A stretch of DNA of 64,000 bases. It comes from JAWKZG01 sp041396125. Its GTDB lineage: Bacteria; Pseudomonadota; Gammaproteobacteria; Competibacterales; Competibacteraceae. Positions within the stretch are counted from its first letter, which is position 1. Each line of letters begins with the position of its first letter. The notes below the pieces were generated by a model. That model did not search any database. It was given only the letters and a program-made list of their open reading frames with translations, and had not been told where the DNA came from. Position numbers and translations under genes: made by a program. Location: NCBI GenBank assembly GCA_041396125.1, contig JAWKZG010000003.1, forward strand, positions 310,001 to 374,000. The letters are read 5' to 3'. Below, piece by piece: positions 19,507 through 27,268 of this stretch.

Positions 19507-20607
19507 TTAGCGGCGGAATGATCCAATAGCGCGTTTAAAACGCGGCGCTGTTGTGTCTTCAGAAGCGGGGGCGCGCAGTTGGCGAAACAGCGCCCAGGGC
19601 CTGCTCAGCACACGGTAATAGATAATAAGTAAACCAACGCCACCATATAACATCACAGCTTCGGGCATGTGGAGTTCTTGCCCCAACAGGCCAATCCCGG
19701 CCAACGTAGCGCTCATTAATATGATCAACAGCAATGCCTGACGCGCATCGTGTGTAGCCCTGACCAGGACATGGTGCAAATGGCGCCGGTCTGGGTGAAA
19801 CGGTGACAAACCGCAACCCAAACGCCTGGCCATAACCGTTAAGGTATCCAACAGCGGTATGGCAATCAACCATAAAGCGGTTACCGGCGACAGGACTGAC
19901 GGTGCCTGCTGACTGAGCTCGACCAATAGCCAAACCACAATCAAACCCAGCAGCATACTGCCGGCATCGCCTAGAAACACCTTTTTATGCCGCCCACCAG
20001 GCAATTGCAAATTGCAGATCAGATAGGGGATTAGCGCCGGCACCGTCACCCATAACAGGGTGGGCATAGCCTGTCCGCCCGACCAGCATAAATACCCCAT
20101 GCCAAACAGGGCGAGCAACGTCAGGCTGCCAGCCAGACCGTCAATGCCATCAATCATATTGAACGCGTTGATGACACCAACAATGGCAAATGTGGTGAAA
20201 GGTACCGCCCATAGCCCCAGTTTGATTTCACCCAAGCCGAACAGATCGCCCAGGGATTCGATGACAACACCAGCACCCAGCGTCATGATCAGAGCTGCCG
20301 TCAGTTGAGCTAGTAAGCGGGAACGCACCCCGAGCTCAAAGCGGTCATCCAGTCCGCCAATCACGATCAGAAATGCGCCGGCTAACAGAAAATAGAGTTC
20401 TTGTATTGTGGGTGTTGACAACAATAACGCAGCTGCCAGCCCGCTATAAATAGCTATACCGCCTACCAGGGGTGTGGATTGCTGGTGTTTTTTACGAGTT
20501 TGGTTCGGATGATCCAGCAGGCCTATGCGATAAGCCACACCAGACATAAAATGCAATGCTACCCACGTTACCGCGGTAGTTATGACAACAACAATGATAA
20601 AACCCAA
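19507..20607 (-). CDS. wecA: WecA-like undecaprenyl-phosphate GlcNAc-1-P transferase
   Basis: Polytopic inner-membrane enzyme that starts lipid-linked glycan synthesis by moving a HexNAc-1-phosphate onto undecaprenyl phosphate. A 366-residue protein with about ten membrane segments. The MraY/WecA family motifs are present: GGLDDRFELGVRSRL near 85, NAFNMIDGIDGLAGS near 146, VFLGDAGSMLLG near 210 and a cytoplasmic loop containing HPDRRHLHH (HxxHH-type) near 270. First gene of the operon, following a 725-bp control region. HexNAc specificity is inferred from similarity to WecA. Confidence 0.88.
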   Translation of the reverse strand: MGFIIVVVITTAVTWVALHFMSGVAYRIGLLDHPNQTRKKHQQSTPLVGGIAIYSGLAAALLLSTPTIQELYFLLAGAFLIVIGGLDDRFELGVRSRLLAQLTAALIMTLGAGVVIESLGDLFGLGEIKLGLWAVPFTTFAIVGVINAFNMIDGIDGLAGSLTLLALFGMGYLCWSGGQAMPTLLWVTVPALIPYLICNLQLPGGRHKKVFLGDAGSMLLGLIVVWLLVELSQQAPSVLSPVTALWLIAIPLLDTLTVMARRLGCGLSPFHPDRRHLHHVLVRATHDARQALLLIILMSATLAGIGLLGQELHMPEAVMLYGGVGLLIIYYRVLSRPWALFRQLRAPASEDTTAPRFKRAIGSFRR

Positions 20608-21190
20608 AATAATCCCTCACTCGGCGCATAAGTAAATCTTAAGCTTGTATCAAGCGTGTCTTGATTTGGAATGCAATAGTGAGGAATCGGCAGCTATAAA
20701 GAAAAACTGTAAAAATATTTTTAGTTTAATTAAGCCAAGCAAGCCAGCAGTTTTAAATAACATCAGTATTTCCTTATTTGAGAATTAATTTCATAACAAA
20801 AAAAAACAAAAATCCAAAAAACATCTTATAATTATAAAAAAATTCCCCAAAACACTGAAGCCATTGGCTTTCTCATTTATTATTTTTCCGCATTAAACCT
20901 GTATTAACTCCTTAATGCAAGCTTAAAAATAAGACATCAAAATTCCCGTACCAAGAACCCGCATTACTCATCGAGTAAAAAGCAATTTAAATATTGCCAG
21001 CAACTATTAAAATCATTACCGACATTAATAATACGCCAAGTCGCCAAAGATTGCCCTGCCTGCTCTGTAACCTGCAGCAATCCCAGCTTCAATAGCTTTG
21101 CTTCCGTGGCTGCAGCACAAGCAGTAGCGATAGCGAGCGTCGGTTATTTGCACAAAACAGCCTCCCGAGTGGATCCTTCTTGCTGCCGAC

Positions 21191-21218
21191 ACTGTACGCA
21201 TCAGCATTATTGAATCAA
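21191..21218 (-). promoter_or_regulatory. Candidate promoter of the glycan operon
   Basis: Minus-strand TTGATT (21218-21213), 16-base spacer, TACAGT (21196-21191). Both boxes are imperfect, as expected of an activator-dependent promoter. The tandem 20-bp repeats lie immediately upstream, at roughly -60 to -100 from the inferred start. This is inference from spacing only. Confidence 0.3.
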
Positions 21219-21242
21219 TACATCCACTGCAGGATCAGATTT

Positions 21243-21283
21243 GTAACATTTTATAACAATTATGTAACAATTTATAACAATTA
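21243..21283. repeat. Tandem 20-bp repeats, likely response-regulator site
   Basis: Two 20-bp direct repeats (21243-21262 and 21264-21283) are identical at 19 positions and separated by a single T. Each contains GTAACA and ATAACAATTA, so TAACA recurs at 21244, 21254, 21265 and 21275, that is every 10 to 11 bases on one face of the helix. Arrays of 10-bp GTAACA-type half sites are characteristic of OmpR/PhoB-family regulators. Confidence 0.55.
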
Positions 21284-21332
21284 AAAATGCACTTGTCCAG
21301 TACGGATAAGCATTTATGCACAAGCTTTATGC

Positions 21333-21572
21333 TTACTGACCAAGTTCGGCCGGATCGATGGTTACGGGCTTGCCCTCCGGACTCAGTAGCTTTTCCACCC
21401 GCTGTTCGGCCTGTTCCAGCACTTTCTGGCAGTTGCGGCTCAATTCAACACCGCGAGCGAATTGTTGCAGTGCTTCATCTAAACTGAGATCACCCTGCTC
21501 CAGCGCTTCGACTAGCTGTTCCAACTCCTGCAGGGATTGTTCAAATTTTACGGTGGGCTTCTTGGCTGGCAT
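21333..21572 (-). CDS. xseB: Exodeoxyribonuclease VII small subunit
   Basis: Small subunit of ExoVII, the single-strand exonuclease. A 79-residue protein with the family core FEQSLQELEQLVEALEQGD, SLDEALQQFARGVELSR and CQKVLEQAEQRVEKLL, all helical. ATG 21572 is preceded by GAGGAA, so I use it rather than an upstream in-frame start. In many proteobacteria xseB is followed by ispA and dxs; here the operon neighbours are missing and the next gene downstream is the glycan operon. The protein acts together with XseA, which is not in the window. Confidence 0.9.
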   Translation of the reverse strand: MPAKKPTVKFEQSLQELEQLVEALEQGDLSLDEALQQFARGVELSRNCQKVLEQAEQRVEKLLSPEGKPVTIDPAELGQ

Positions 21573-21653
21573 GATGGAATTCCTCATCTGTTTCAGGTGA
21601 CTTGTCGGCGCTTGTGACATTCTTAGGGTATGGGTTGCAAGGTCAACGGTGTA

Positions 21654-21682
21654 TTGACAACTTCACTTAATGATCCTATAGT
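21654..21682 (+). promoter_or_regulatory. Sigma-70 promoter of the rubrerythrin gene
   Basis: TTGACA (21654-21659), a 17-base spacer and TATAGT (21677-21682): a near-consensus promoter. The inferred start lies near 21689, about 75 bases before the rubrerythrin ATG. Confidence 0.75.
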
Positions 21683-21691
21683 TACGTTCAT

Positions 21692-21710
21692 ATTTAGACT
21701 GAGTCTAAAT
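21692..21710. promoter_or_regulatory. Palindromic operator at the rubrerythrin promoter
   Basis: ATTTAGAC-TGA-GTCTAAAT, a perfect 8-bp inverted repeat with a 3-base spacer, sits just after the expected transcription start. The position suits a repressor. The GACT/AGTC arms recall Rrf2-family (IscR/NsrR-like) sites, but the identity of the regulator is a guess. Confidence 0.5.
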
Positions 21711-21764
21711 AGCTTTCGGACGTTTTTCACTGACAATTTCTTGACCCACAACAGGAGTATAGAC

Positions 21765-22184
21765 ATGTCGCTAAAAGGCAGCAAAACCGAGCAAAATTTG
21801 AAAGATGCATTCTCGGGTGAGTCGCAAGCCAACCGTCGGTATCTGTATTTTGCATCCAAAGCTGATGTCGAAGGTTATAACGATGTTGCCGCTGTGTTCC
21901 GTTCTACCGCCGAAGGCGAGACCGGCCATGCTCACGGCCATCTGGAATACCTGGAACAGGTCGGCGATCCGGCCACTGGCTTGCCCATCGGCCCCACCGG
22001 TGACAACCTGAAAGCCGCCATTGCCGGCGAAACCCACGAATACACTGATATGTATCCAGGTATGGCGAAAGCAGCTCGCGAAGAAGGTTTCGACGAAATC
22101 GCCGATTGGTTCGAAACCCTGGCCAAAGCCGAACGTTCCCACGCCAATCGTTTCCAGAAAGCCCTGGATAACCTGGACGCCTGA
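21765..22184 (+). CDS. Rubrerythrin (diiron domain only)
   Basis: Peroxide-scavenging diiron protein, 139 residues, acting in the cytoplasm. The four-helix bundle carries the ligand pattern: FSGESQANRRYLYFA, EGETGHAHGH (ExxH), AGETHEYTDMY and KAERSHANRF (ExxH). The C-terminal rubredoxin-like Fe(Cys)4 domain of classical rubrerythrins is absent, as in many aerobic relatives, so an external electron donor is needed. Start ATG 21765 has AGGAG at 21753-21757. It is followed by a terminator-like hairpin and then a DUF3501 gene, a frequent partner in proteobacteria. Confidence 0.92.
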   Translation: MSLKGSKTEQNLKDAFSGESQANRRYLYFASKADVEGYNDVAAVFRSTAEGETGHAHGHLEYLEQVGDPATGLPIGPTGDNLKAAIAGETHEYTDMYPGMAKAAREEGFDEIADWFETLAKAERSHANRFQKALDNLDA

Positions 22185-22243
22185 GTTTAGACACCTGTCT
22201 TCGGGCAATCAGATATAAGTAAGTTTTAAGGCGATTGTCGCTG

Positions 22244-22277
22244 GAGGCTGGCTACTGCGCCAGCCTCTGTTGTTTTA
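22244..22277 (+). terminator. Intrinsic terminator after rubrerythrin
   Basis: GAGGCTGGC (22244-22252), loop TACTGC, GCCAGCCTC (22259-22267) followed by TGTTGTTTT. The 9-bp perfect stem is strong but the T-tract is interrupted, so partial read-through into the DUF3501 gene is plausible. Confidence 0.7.
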
Positions 22278-22302
22278 GGCTTCAAAGTAGCGTTATCAGA
22301 TT

Positions 22303-22887
22303 ATGCAAAAACTCACCCGCACTGATTTATTTTCTTTGGAAACGTACGCCGAAAAACGACCGGAATTCCGCTCTCAGGTGATGGCGCACAAGAAAAAACG
22401 CCATGTCCAGTTAGGCGACCATGCCACGCTGAGCTTTGAAGATCGAATGACGATCCAATATCAGGTTCAGGAAATGTTGCGGATCGAGCGCATCTTCGAA
22501 GCCGCCGGCATTGAGGAAGAGCTGGCTGCGTATAACCCTCTGATTCCGGATGGCAGCAATCTCAAGGCAACGTTCATGATTGAATACGACGATGTCGAGG
22601 AACGCAAACAGGCCTTGTCCCAATTAATCGGTATCGAGGACAAAGTCTGGGTACAGGTCGAGGGACATGCTGCTGTGCTGGCTATCGCCGATGAAGATCT
22701 GGAACGTGAAACTGACGAAAAAACCTCCGCTGTACATTTTCTGCGTTTTGAGTTCACCCAGCCCATGGTTAATGCCGCCAAACAGGGCGCGGCCATCGCT
22801 ATCGGTATCGATCACCCGAATTATCAGGTAAAAATAGACACTTTGCCTGCACCGGTCCGGGACGCCCTGGTCGCAGACTTCGATTGA
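22303..22887 (+). CDS. DUF3501 family protein
   Basis: A 194-residue soluble protein of the DUF3501 family, function unknown. It begins LTRTDLFSLETYAEKRPEFR and contains RHVQLGDHATLSFEDRMTIQYQVQEMLRIERI, the most conserved block, then LIPDGSNLKATFMIEYDD and a C-terminal QVKIDTLP strand. The family is commonly encoded beside rubrerythrin and an Fe-S oxidoreductase, suggesting a role in peroxide or iron stress. Only rubrerythrin is adjacent here. It may share the rubrerythrin promoter by read-through. Confidence 0.85.
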   Translation: MQKLTRTDLFSLETYAEKRPEFRSQVMAHKKKRHVQLGDHATLSFEDRMTIQYQVQEMLRIERIFEAAGIEEELAAYNPLIPDGSNLKATFMIEYDDVEERKQALSQLIGIEDKVWVQVEGHAAVLAIADEDLERETDEKTSAVHFLRFEFTQPMVNAAKQGAAIAIGIDHPNYQVKIDTLPAPVRDALVADFD

Positions 22888-22933
22888 GTCAGGCCCCTCC
22901 CCGAAACGTTCATCTCAGGGTACACTGCGCAAC

Positions 22934-22948
22934 GCGGCATTGTGCCGC
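22934..22948. repeat. Small GC-rich hairpin before parE
   Basis: GCGGCA-TTG-TGCCGC, a perfect 6-bp stem with a 3-base loop, 30 bases before the parE ATG. There is no T-run, so it does not look like an intrinsic terminator. It could affect parE mRNA structure. Confidence 0.35.
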
Positions 22949-22977
22949 TGTTGATTGCATGAGTGTATTATCCGCGT

Positions 22978-24927
22978 ATGAGCCAAAGCCTGCCCAATCT
23001 GCCCAAATCGAAAGATGCGAAAGAAACCACTAAAGACAGCTATGATGCGTCCTCAATAGAGGTCTTAAGCGGACTCGACCCGGTGCGGCGGCGACCGGGC
23101 ATGTATACCGACACCAGCCGCCCTAATCACCTGGCCCAGGAAGCGATTGACAACAGTGTCGACGAAGCGCTGGCCGGTCATGCGTCCCTGATCGAAGTCA
23201 CTCTGCATGAAGACAGCTCGCTAAGTGTGCGCGACGACGGTCGCGGCATGCCGGTCGATATTCATCCCGAAGAAGGTATCCCCGGTGTCGAACTTATTCT
23301 GACCCGCTTGCATGCGGGCGGTAAGTTCTCGCAGAAAAGCTATAAATTCTCCGGCGGTCTGCACGGTGTCGGCGTGTCGGTCGTCAACGCACTGTCCCAG
23401 CAGCTGCAAGTCTGGGTACGCCGGGGTGGTCAGGAGTACAACATCGCTTTCGCCAACGGCGAGAAAACCTCCGACCTGACTGTGGTCGGCGATGTTGGCA
23501 AGCGCAATACGGGCACGACAGTACGCTTCTGGCCTGATCCGCAATATTTCGACTCACCCCGCTTCTCAACCCCCAGACTCAAGCACTTGCTGCGCGCAAA
23601 AGCGGTGTTGTGCCCAGGGCTGACCGTGCGCTTTCGCGATGAAATCAACGCCGAACGCGAGGAATGGTGTTACCAGGACGGCTTGCGGGATTATCTGAGC
23701 GAAGCTTTGCAGGGTTTCGAGCAATTACCCGAGCCGCCGTTTACAGGCCATATGAGCAGTGACCACGAAGCGGCTGACTGGGCTCTGACCTGGCTGCCGG
23801 AAGGGCTGCCCAGCGGCACCAGCGCGGTCACTGAAAGCTATGTCAACCTGATTCCCACTGTGCAGGGAGGCACGCATGTCAACGGTCTGCGCACCGGATT
23901 GACCGAGGCGGTCCGCGAGTTCTGCGAATTTCGCAATCTGCTGCCGCGCGGGGTTCGGCTGACCCCGGAAGATGTGTGGGAGCACTGCAGCTATGTGCTG
24001 TCGGTCAAACTGCAGGATCCGCAGTTTTCCGGTCAGACCAAGGAGCGCCTGTCCTCACGCGAATGCGCTGTTTTCGTTTCCGGCGTTCTCAAGGACAGTT
24101 TCAGTTTATGGCTGAATCAGCACGTTGATGCCGGTGAGCGTATCGCCCAGCTTGCTATCAGCAATGCCAGCCAACGCTTGCGGACTGAGAAAAAAATTGT
24201 CCGTAAAAAAATTGCCTCGGGCCCTCCCCTGCCTGGCAAACTGGCCGATTGCAGCGCTCAGGATTTATCCCGCACCGAGCTGTTTCTGGTAGAAGGGGAT
24301 TCTGCCGGCGGCTCGGCAAAGCAGGCCCGTAACCGTGAGTTTCAGGCCATCATGCCGTTGCGCGGCAAGATTCAGAATACCTGGGAAGTCGATTCCGGCC
24401 AGGTGCTTGGTTCACAGGAAATCCATGATATTGCGGTGGCCATCGGGGTCGACCCTGGCTCGGACAAACTGGATAGCCTGCGCTATGGCAAAATCTGTGT
24501 TCTGGCTGATGCCGATTCCGATGGTGCGCATATCGCAACCCTGCTCTGCGCACTGTTTCTGCGTCATTTCCGTCCACTGGTCGAAGCCGGTCATATCTTT
24601 ATCGCCATGCCACCGCTGTTTCGGATTGATGTCGGTAAAGAGGTCTACTACGCTCTCGACGACGCGGAAAAACAGGGCGTGCTGGATCGCATCGCGGCTG
24701 AAAACAAAAGAGGGAAGGTCAATGTCACTCGCTTTAAGGGTCTGGGGGAAATGAACCCGCTGCAGCTGCGCGAGACCACCATGGCCCCAGACACCCGGCG
24801 CCTGGTACAGCTAACCGTCGAAGCTGGCGACGAAACGCCCGCTTTGCTGGATATGCTGCTGGCCAAGAAGCGCGCCGCTGATCGCAAGAACTGGCTGGAA
24901 GAGAAAGGAAATCTGGCGCAAATTTGA
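22978..24927 (+). CDS. parE: DNA topoisomerase IV subunit B
   Basis: ATPase subunit of topoisomerase IV, which unlinks daughter chromosomes together with ParC. A 649-residue protein: GHKL ATP-binding domain (EAIDNSVDEALAG near 50, DDGRGMPVD, GGLHGVGVSVVNALS), transducer domain, then the Toprim domain (LVEGDSAGGSAKQARNR near 440, LADADSDGAHI near 510) and KGLGEMNP near the C-terminus. Its length and the lack of the GyrB insertion favour ParE. I chose ATG 22978; a GTG at 22963 would add five residues. No strong ribosome-binding site is visible. parC is not in the window. Confidence 0.93.
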   Translation: MSQSLPNLPKSKDAKETTKDSYDASSIEVLSGLDPVRRRPGMYTDTSRPNHLAQEAIDNSVDEALAGHASLIEVTLHEDSSLSVRDDGRGMPVDIHPEEGIPGVELILTRLHAGGKFSQKSYKFSGGLHGVGVSVVNALSQQLQVWVRRGGQEYNIAFANGEKTSDLTVVGDVGKRNTGTTVRFWPDPQYFDSPRFSTPRLKHLLRAKAVLCPGLTVRFRDEINAEREEWCYQDGLRDYLSEALQGFEQLPEPPFTGHMSSDHEAADWALTWLPEGLPSGTSAVTESYVNLIPTVQGGTHVNGLRTGLTEAVREFCEFRNLLPRGVRLTPEDVWEHCSYVLSVKLQDPQFSGQTKERLSSRECAVFVSGVLKDSFSLWLNQHVDAGERIAQLAISNASQRLRTEKKIVRKKIASGPPLPGKLADCSAQDLSRTELFLVEGDSAGGSAKQARNREFQAIMPLRGKIQNTWEVDSGQVLGSQEIHDIAVAIGVDPGSDKLDSLRYGKICVLADADSDGAHIATLLCALFLRHFRPLVEAGHIFIAMPPLFRIDVGKEVYYALDDAEKQGVLDRIAAENKRGKVNVTRFKGLGEMNPLQLRETTMAPDTRRLVQLTVEAGDETPALLDMLLAKKRAADRKNWLEEKGNLAQI

Positions 24928-25017
24928 GCCTTTTCCCCTCTGACAGGTCAAATCATTTATACTTGCAAACTCGCAATGTAAATGACTGTTATTTCTATTT
25001 ATGGCGGAGCCAAAGGC

Positions 25018-25446
25018 GTGAGTTCCCAAGACCTTAAGCAAGCTGGCCTGAAAGTCACCCTGCCCAGAATGAAAATTCTGGATATCCTGCAGGACAATCA
25101 GGATTCGCATCTGAGTGCGGAAGATATCTACAAATCCTTACTGAGCGCTGGCGAGGAAGTCGGCCTGGCGACAGTTTACCGAGTGCTGACGCAGTTTGAA
25201 TCGGCAGGTCTGGTCAAGCGGCACCATTTTGAAAGTGGGCAGTCTGTTTTCGAGTTGGATCAAGGCGATCACCATGATCATATTCTGTGCCTGCAATGCG
25301 GCCGGATCGAGGAATTCGTCGATGCTGAAATCGAGAAGCGGCAACATAAGATTGCCACCAAACTCGGCTTTACCCTGGCAGATCATAGCCTGATTCTATA
25401 CGGTAACTGCACCAAACAGGACTGTCCTTACCGAACCTCGCTCTGA
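25018..25446 (+). CDS. fur: Ferric uptake regulator Fur
   Basis: Iron-responsive repressor, 142 residues. The winged-helix N-terminal domain has DLKQAGLKVTLPRMKILDIL, LSAEDIYKSLL and LATVYRVLTQFESAGLVKRH. The dimerisation and metal domain has DHHDHILCLQCG (CxxC and His ligands) and a second Cys pair in NCTKQDC. The start is most likely the GTG at 25018 with GGCGGAG eight bases upstream, giving the usual Fur N-terminus; an ATG at 24982 would add 12 residues. It is followed by a strong terminator and a convergent iron(III) transport operon that carries a Fur box. Confidence 0.93.
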   Translation: MSSQDLKQAGLKVTLPRMKILDILQDNQDSHLSAEDIYKSLLSAGEEVGLATVYRVLTQFESAGLVKRHHFESGQSVFELDQGDHHDHILCLQCGRIEEFVDAEIEKRQHKIATKLGFTLADHSLILYGNCTKQDCPYRTSL

Positions 25447-25488
25447 TACATAACGCGCCTGACCTTACCGCATTTTCAGTCCACGATA

Positions 25489-25514
25489 TTGTCATTCCCA
25501 TGCGGACGGGAATC
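25489..25514. repeat. REP-like GTCATTCCC/GGGAAT palindrome
   Basis: TTGTCATTCCC..GCGGAC..GGGAATCC resembles the widespread proteobacterial intergenic palindrome that pairs GTCATTCCC with GGGAATCC. It is a single copy here, between fur and the convergent permease gene, directly before the terminator stem. Confidence 0.45.
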
Positions 25515-25515
25515 C

Positions 25516-25544
25516 AAAAGCTGTTTTTTTTAAACAGCTTTTTT
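25516..25544. terminator. Bidirectional terminator between fur and fbpB
   Basis: AAAAGCTGTTT (25516-25526), a short T loop, AAACAGCTTTT (25532-25542) and more T: an 11-bp perfect stem with T-runs on both strands. It can end fur (plus) and the iron transporter operon (minus). Confidence 0.85.
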
Positions 25545-25549
25545 AGGGT

Positions 25550-27250
25550 TCATTTCAGGTCACGGCTGCGGGAAATACTGTAACTCAGGCCAATCACCGG
25601 CAATAAGCCAACCAGCACAATCAAGAGCGCTGCCAGCGCAGACTGCTCCAGCAATTCGTCCGAGGCAAACTGGTACACATGGGTCGCCAGCGTATCGAAA
25701 TTAAACGGCCGCAGCACCAGGGTCGCCGGCAGCTCTTTCATGCAATCGACGAACACGACCAGCGCTGCCGTCAGCAAGCCACCACGAATCAGCGGCAGAT
25801 GAACGCGGCGCAACGTGAACATGGGCCCATGCCCCAGCGAACGCGACGCCATATCCATGGAAGGCGTGACTTTAGCCAGACTGGATTCAACCGCACCTAG
25901 GGCTACAGCCAGAAACCGTACAACATAGGCGAACAGAATTGCGAATACGGTGCCACTGAGCAATAAGCCGGTACTGACGCCGAACAGATCACGCATCCAG
26001 CCATCGATAGTATTATCGAAACGGCTGAGCGGAATCATCACACCAATTGCCAGCACGGCGCCCGGCATCGCGTAGCCCAAGCCGGCCAGACGTACCGCAC
26101 CAGTCAACCAGCGGTTATTGTTCAGACGCCGGCTATAGGCCAGGAAAATTCCGATCAGCAACGCCAGCACAGCAGCCGTGAACGACAGCATGATACTGTT
26201 CAGCGCATAGGTTCGAAATTCTGCCGTCCAGGATTGCTCAAAATACCCTATGGCATACCATACCAGCACCCCGGCCGGCACCAAAAACCCCAGTACCAGC
26301 GGTAACATACACACCAGCAGTGCCAGCGTAACGCGCCAGCCACGCAGGGCATAACCTGGCAGTCGCTGAAACCGGCGATTGCCCTGATAATGCGCCTGCC
26401 GTCGCCGCCCCAAGCGCTCCAGCATGATCAGTATCGCGACAAAAATCAGCATGACACTGGCAATCTGTGCGCCACCACCCAAATTACCCATACCGAGCCA
26501 GACATCGTATAAGCCTGCGGTAAGATTACGCACGGCAAAGTAATCGACGGTACCGAAGTCATTCATGACTTCCATTAAAACCAGTGCCAGGCCAACGGCA
26601 ATAGCAGGTCGGGCTAGAGGCAGTGATATCCGGAAAAAACTTGACCAGGCGTTGTGTCCGAGCACGCGGGCGGCATCCAGCATATAAGGCGACTGTTCCA
26701 TAAACGCCGCCCGCGCCAGCATATACACGTAAGGGTACATGACCAGCGTCATCATACTGATCGCACCACCCAGACTGCGAATTTCGGGAAACCAGTAGTC
26801 GGCTTTGCTCTGCCAGCCAAACCAGGCGCGCAATGTAGACTGCACCAGACCGGCGTATTCCAGTAAATCGGTATAGGTATAAGCGATGACATAAGCCGGT
26901 ACTGCAAATGGCAGTAACAACGCCCATTCGAACAGACCACGTCCCGGAAACCGACACATGGTAACCAGCCAGGCCGTTGCCACCCCCAATATCAGGGTAC
27001 CGACGCCAACGCCCAGCAACAGAAACAGCGTAGTTCGTAAATAGCCCGGCAGGACTGTGGCACTCAGATGCGGCCAGATATTTTCTTCCGGCGCCAGCGC
27101 TAACAGCAAGATTGAAATAACCGGCAAAGCTACCAGTAAAGCAGCCGCCAATGCCCCCAGCAGCCAGGGATTACGCCACTGACCGGAACTACTGATACCA
27201 GTATCCGGCCAGTGGCGAACCAGCGTTGCCGTACCGGCTTGCTGGCTCAT
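25550..27250 (-). CDS. fbpB: Iron(III) ABC transporter permease
   Basis: Inner-membrane permease of the FbpB/FutB/AfuB family, 566 residues. It is a fusion of two BPD_transp_1 halves with about twelve membrane segments. Both EAA loops are visible: EVMNDFGTVDYFAVRNLTAG near 230 and DCMKELPATLVLRPFNFDTLA near 500. It would import ferric iron delivered by the binding protein encoded 18 bases upstream. Start ATG 27250. No ATP-binding subunit (fbpC) follows, since the gene ends at the shared terminator with fur; the ATPase must be elsewhere. Confidence 0.9.
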   Translation of the reverse strand: MSQQAGTATLVRHWPDTGISSSGQWRNPWLLGALAAALLVALPVISILLLALAPEENIWPHLSATVLPGYLRTTLFLLLGVGVGTLILGVATAWLVTMCRFPGRGLFEWALLLPFAVPAYVIAYTYTDLLEYAGLVQSTLRAWFGWQSKADYWFPEIRSLGGAISMMTLVMYPYVYMLARAAFMEQSPYMLDAARVLGHNAWSSFFRISLPLARPAIAVGLALVLMEVMNDFGTVDYFAVRNLTAGLYDVWLGMGNLGGGAQIASVMLIFVAILIMLERLGRRRQAHYQGNRRFQRLPGYALRGWRVTLALLVCMLPLVLGFLVPAGVLVWYAIGYFEQSWTAEFRTYALNSIMLSFTAAVLALLIGIFLAYSRRLNNNRWLTGAVRLAGLGYAMPGAVLAIGVMIPLSRFDNTIDGWMRDLFGVSTGLLLSGTVFAILFAYVVRFLAVALGAVESSLAKVTPSMDMASRSLGHGPMFTLRRVHLPLIRGGLLTAALVVFVDCMKELPATLVLRPFNFDTLATHVYQFASDELLEQSALAALLIVLVGLLPVIGLSYSISRSRDLK

Positions 27251-27268
27251 GCTTTTTGCGTCTTATAA

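Larger units (their letters stand above)
20608..21332. other. AT-rich control region ahead of the glycan operon
   Basis: A 725-bp gap between wecA and xseB. It holds the tandem repeats at 21243-21283 and a weak minus-strand promoter candidate (TTGATT at 21218-21213, 16-base spacer, TACAGT at 21196-21191). An unrecognised 60-codon frame at 21025-21207 lies between that promoter and wecA. The remaining 420 bases before wecA are very AT-rich with several A and T runs and no recognisable gene; they would form a long leader. Confidence 0.5.

Noticed and set aside
21025..21207. A 60-codon minus-strand frame in the control region upstream of wecA
   Set aside because: No ribosome-binding site, no recognisable fold and an odd Cys/Tyr-rich composition; more likely leader sequence than a gene.
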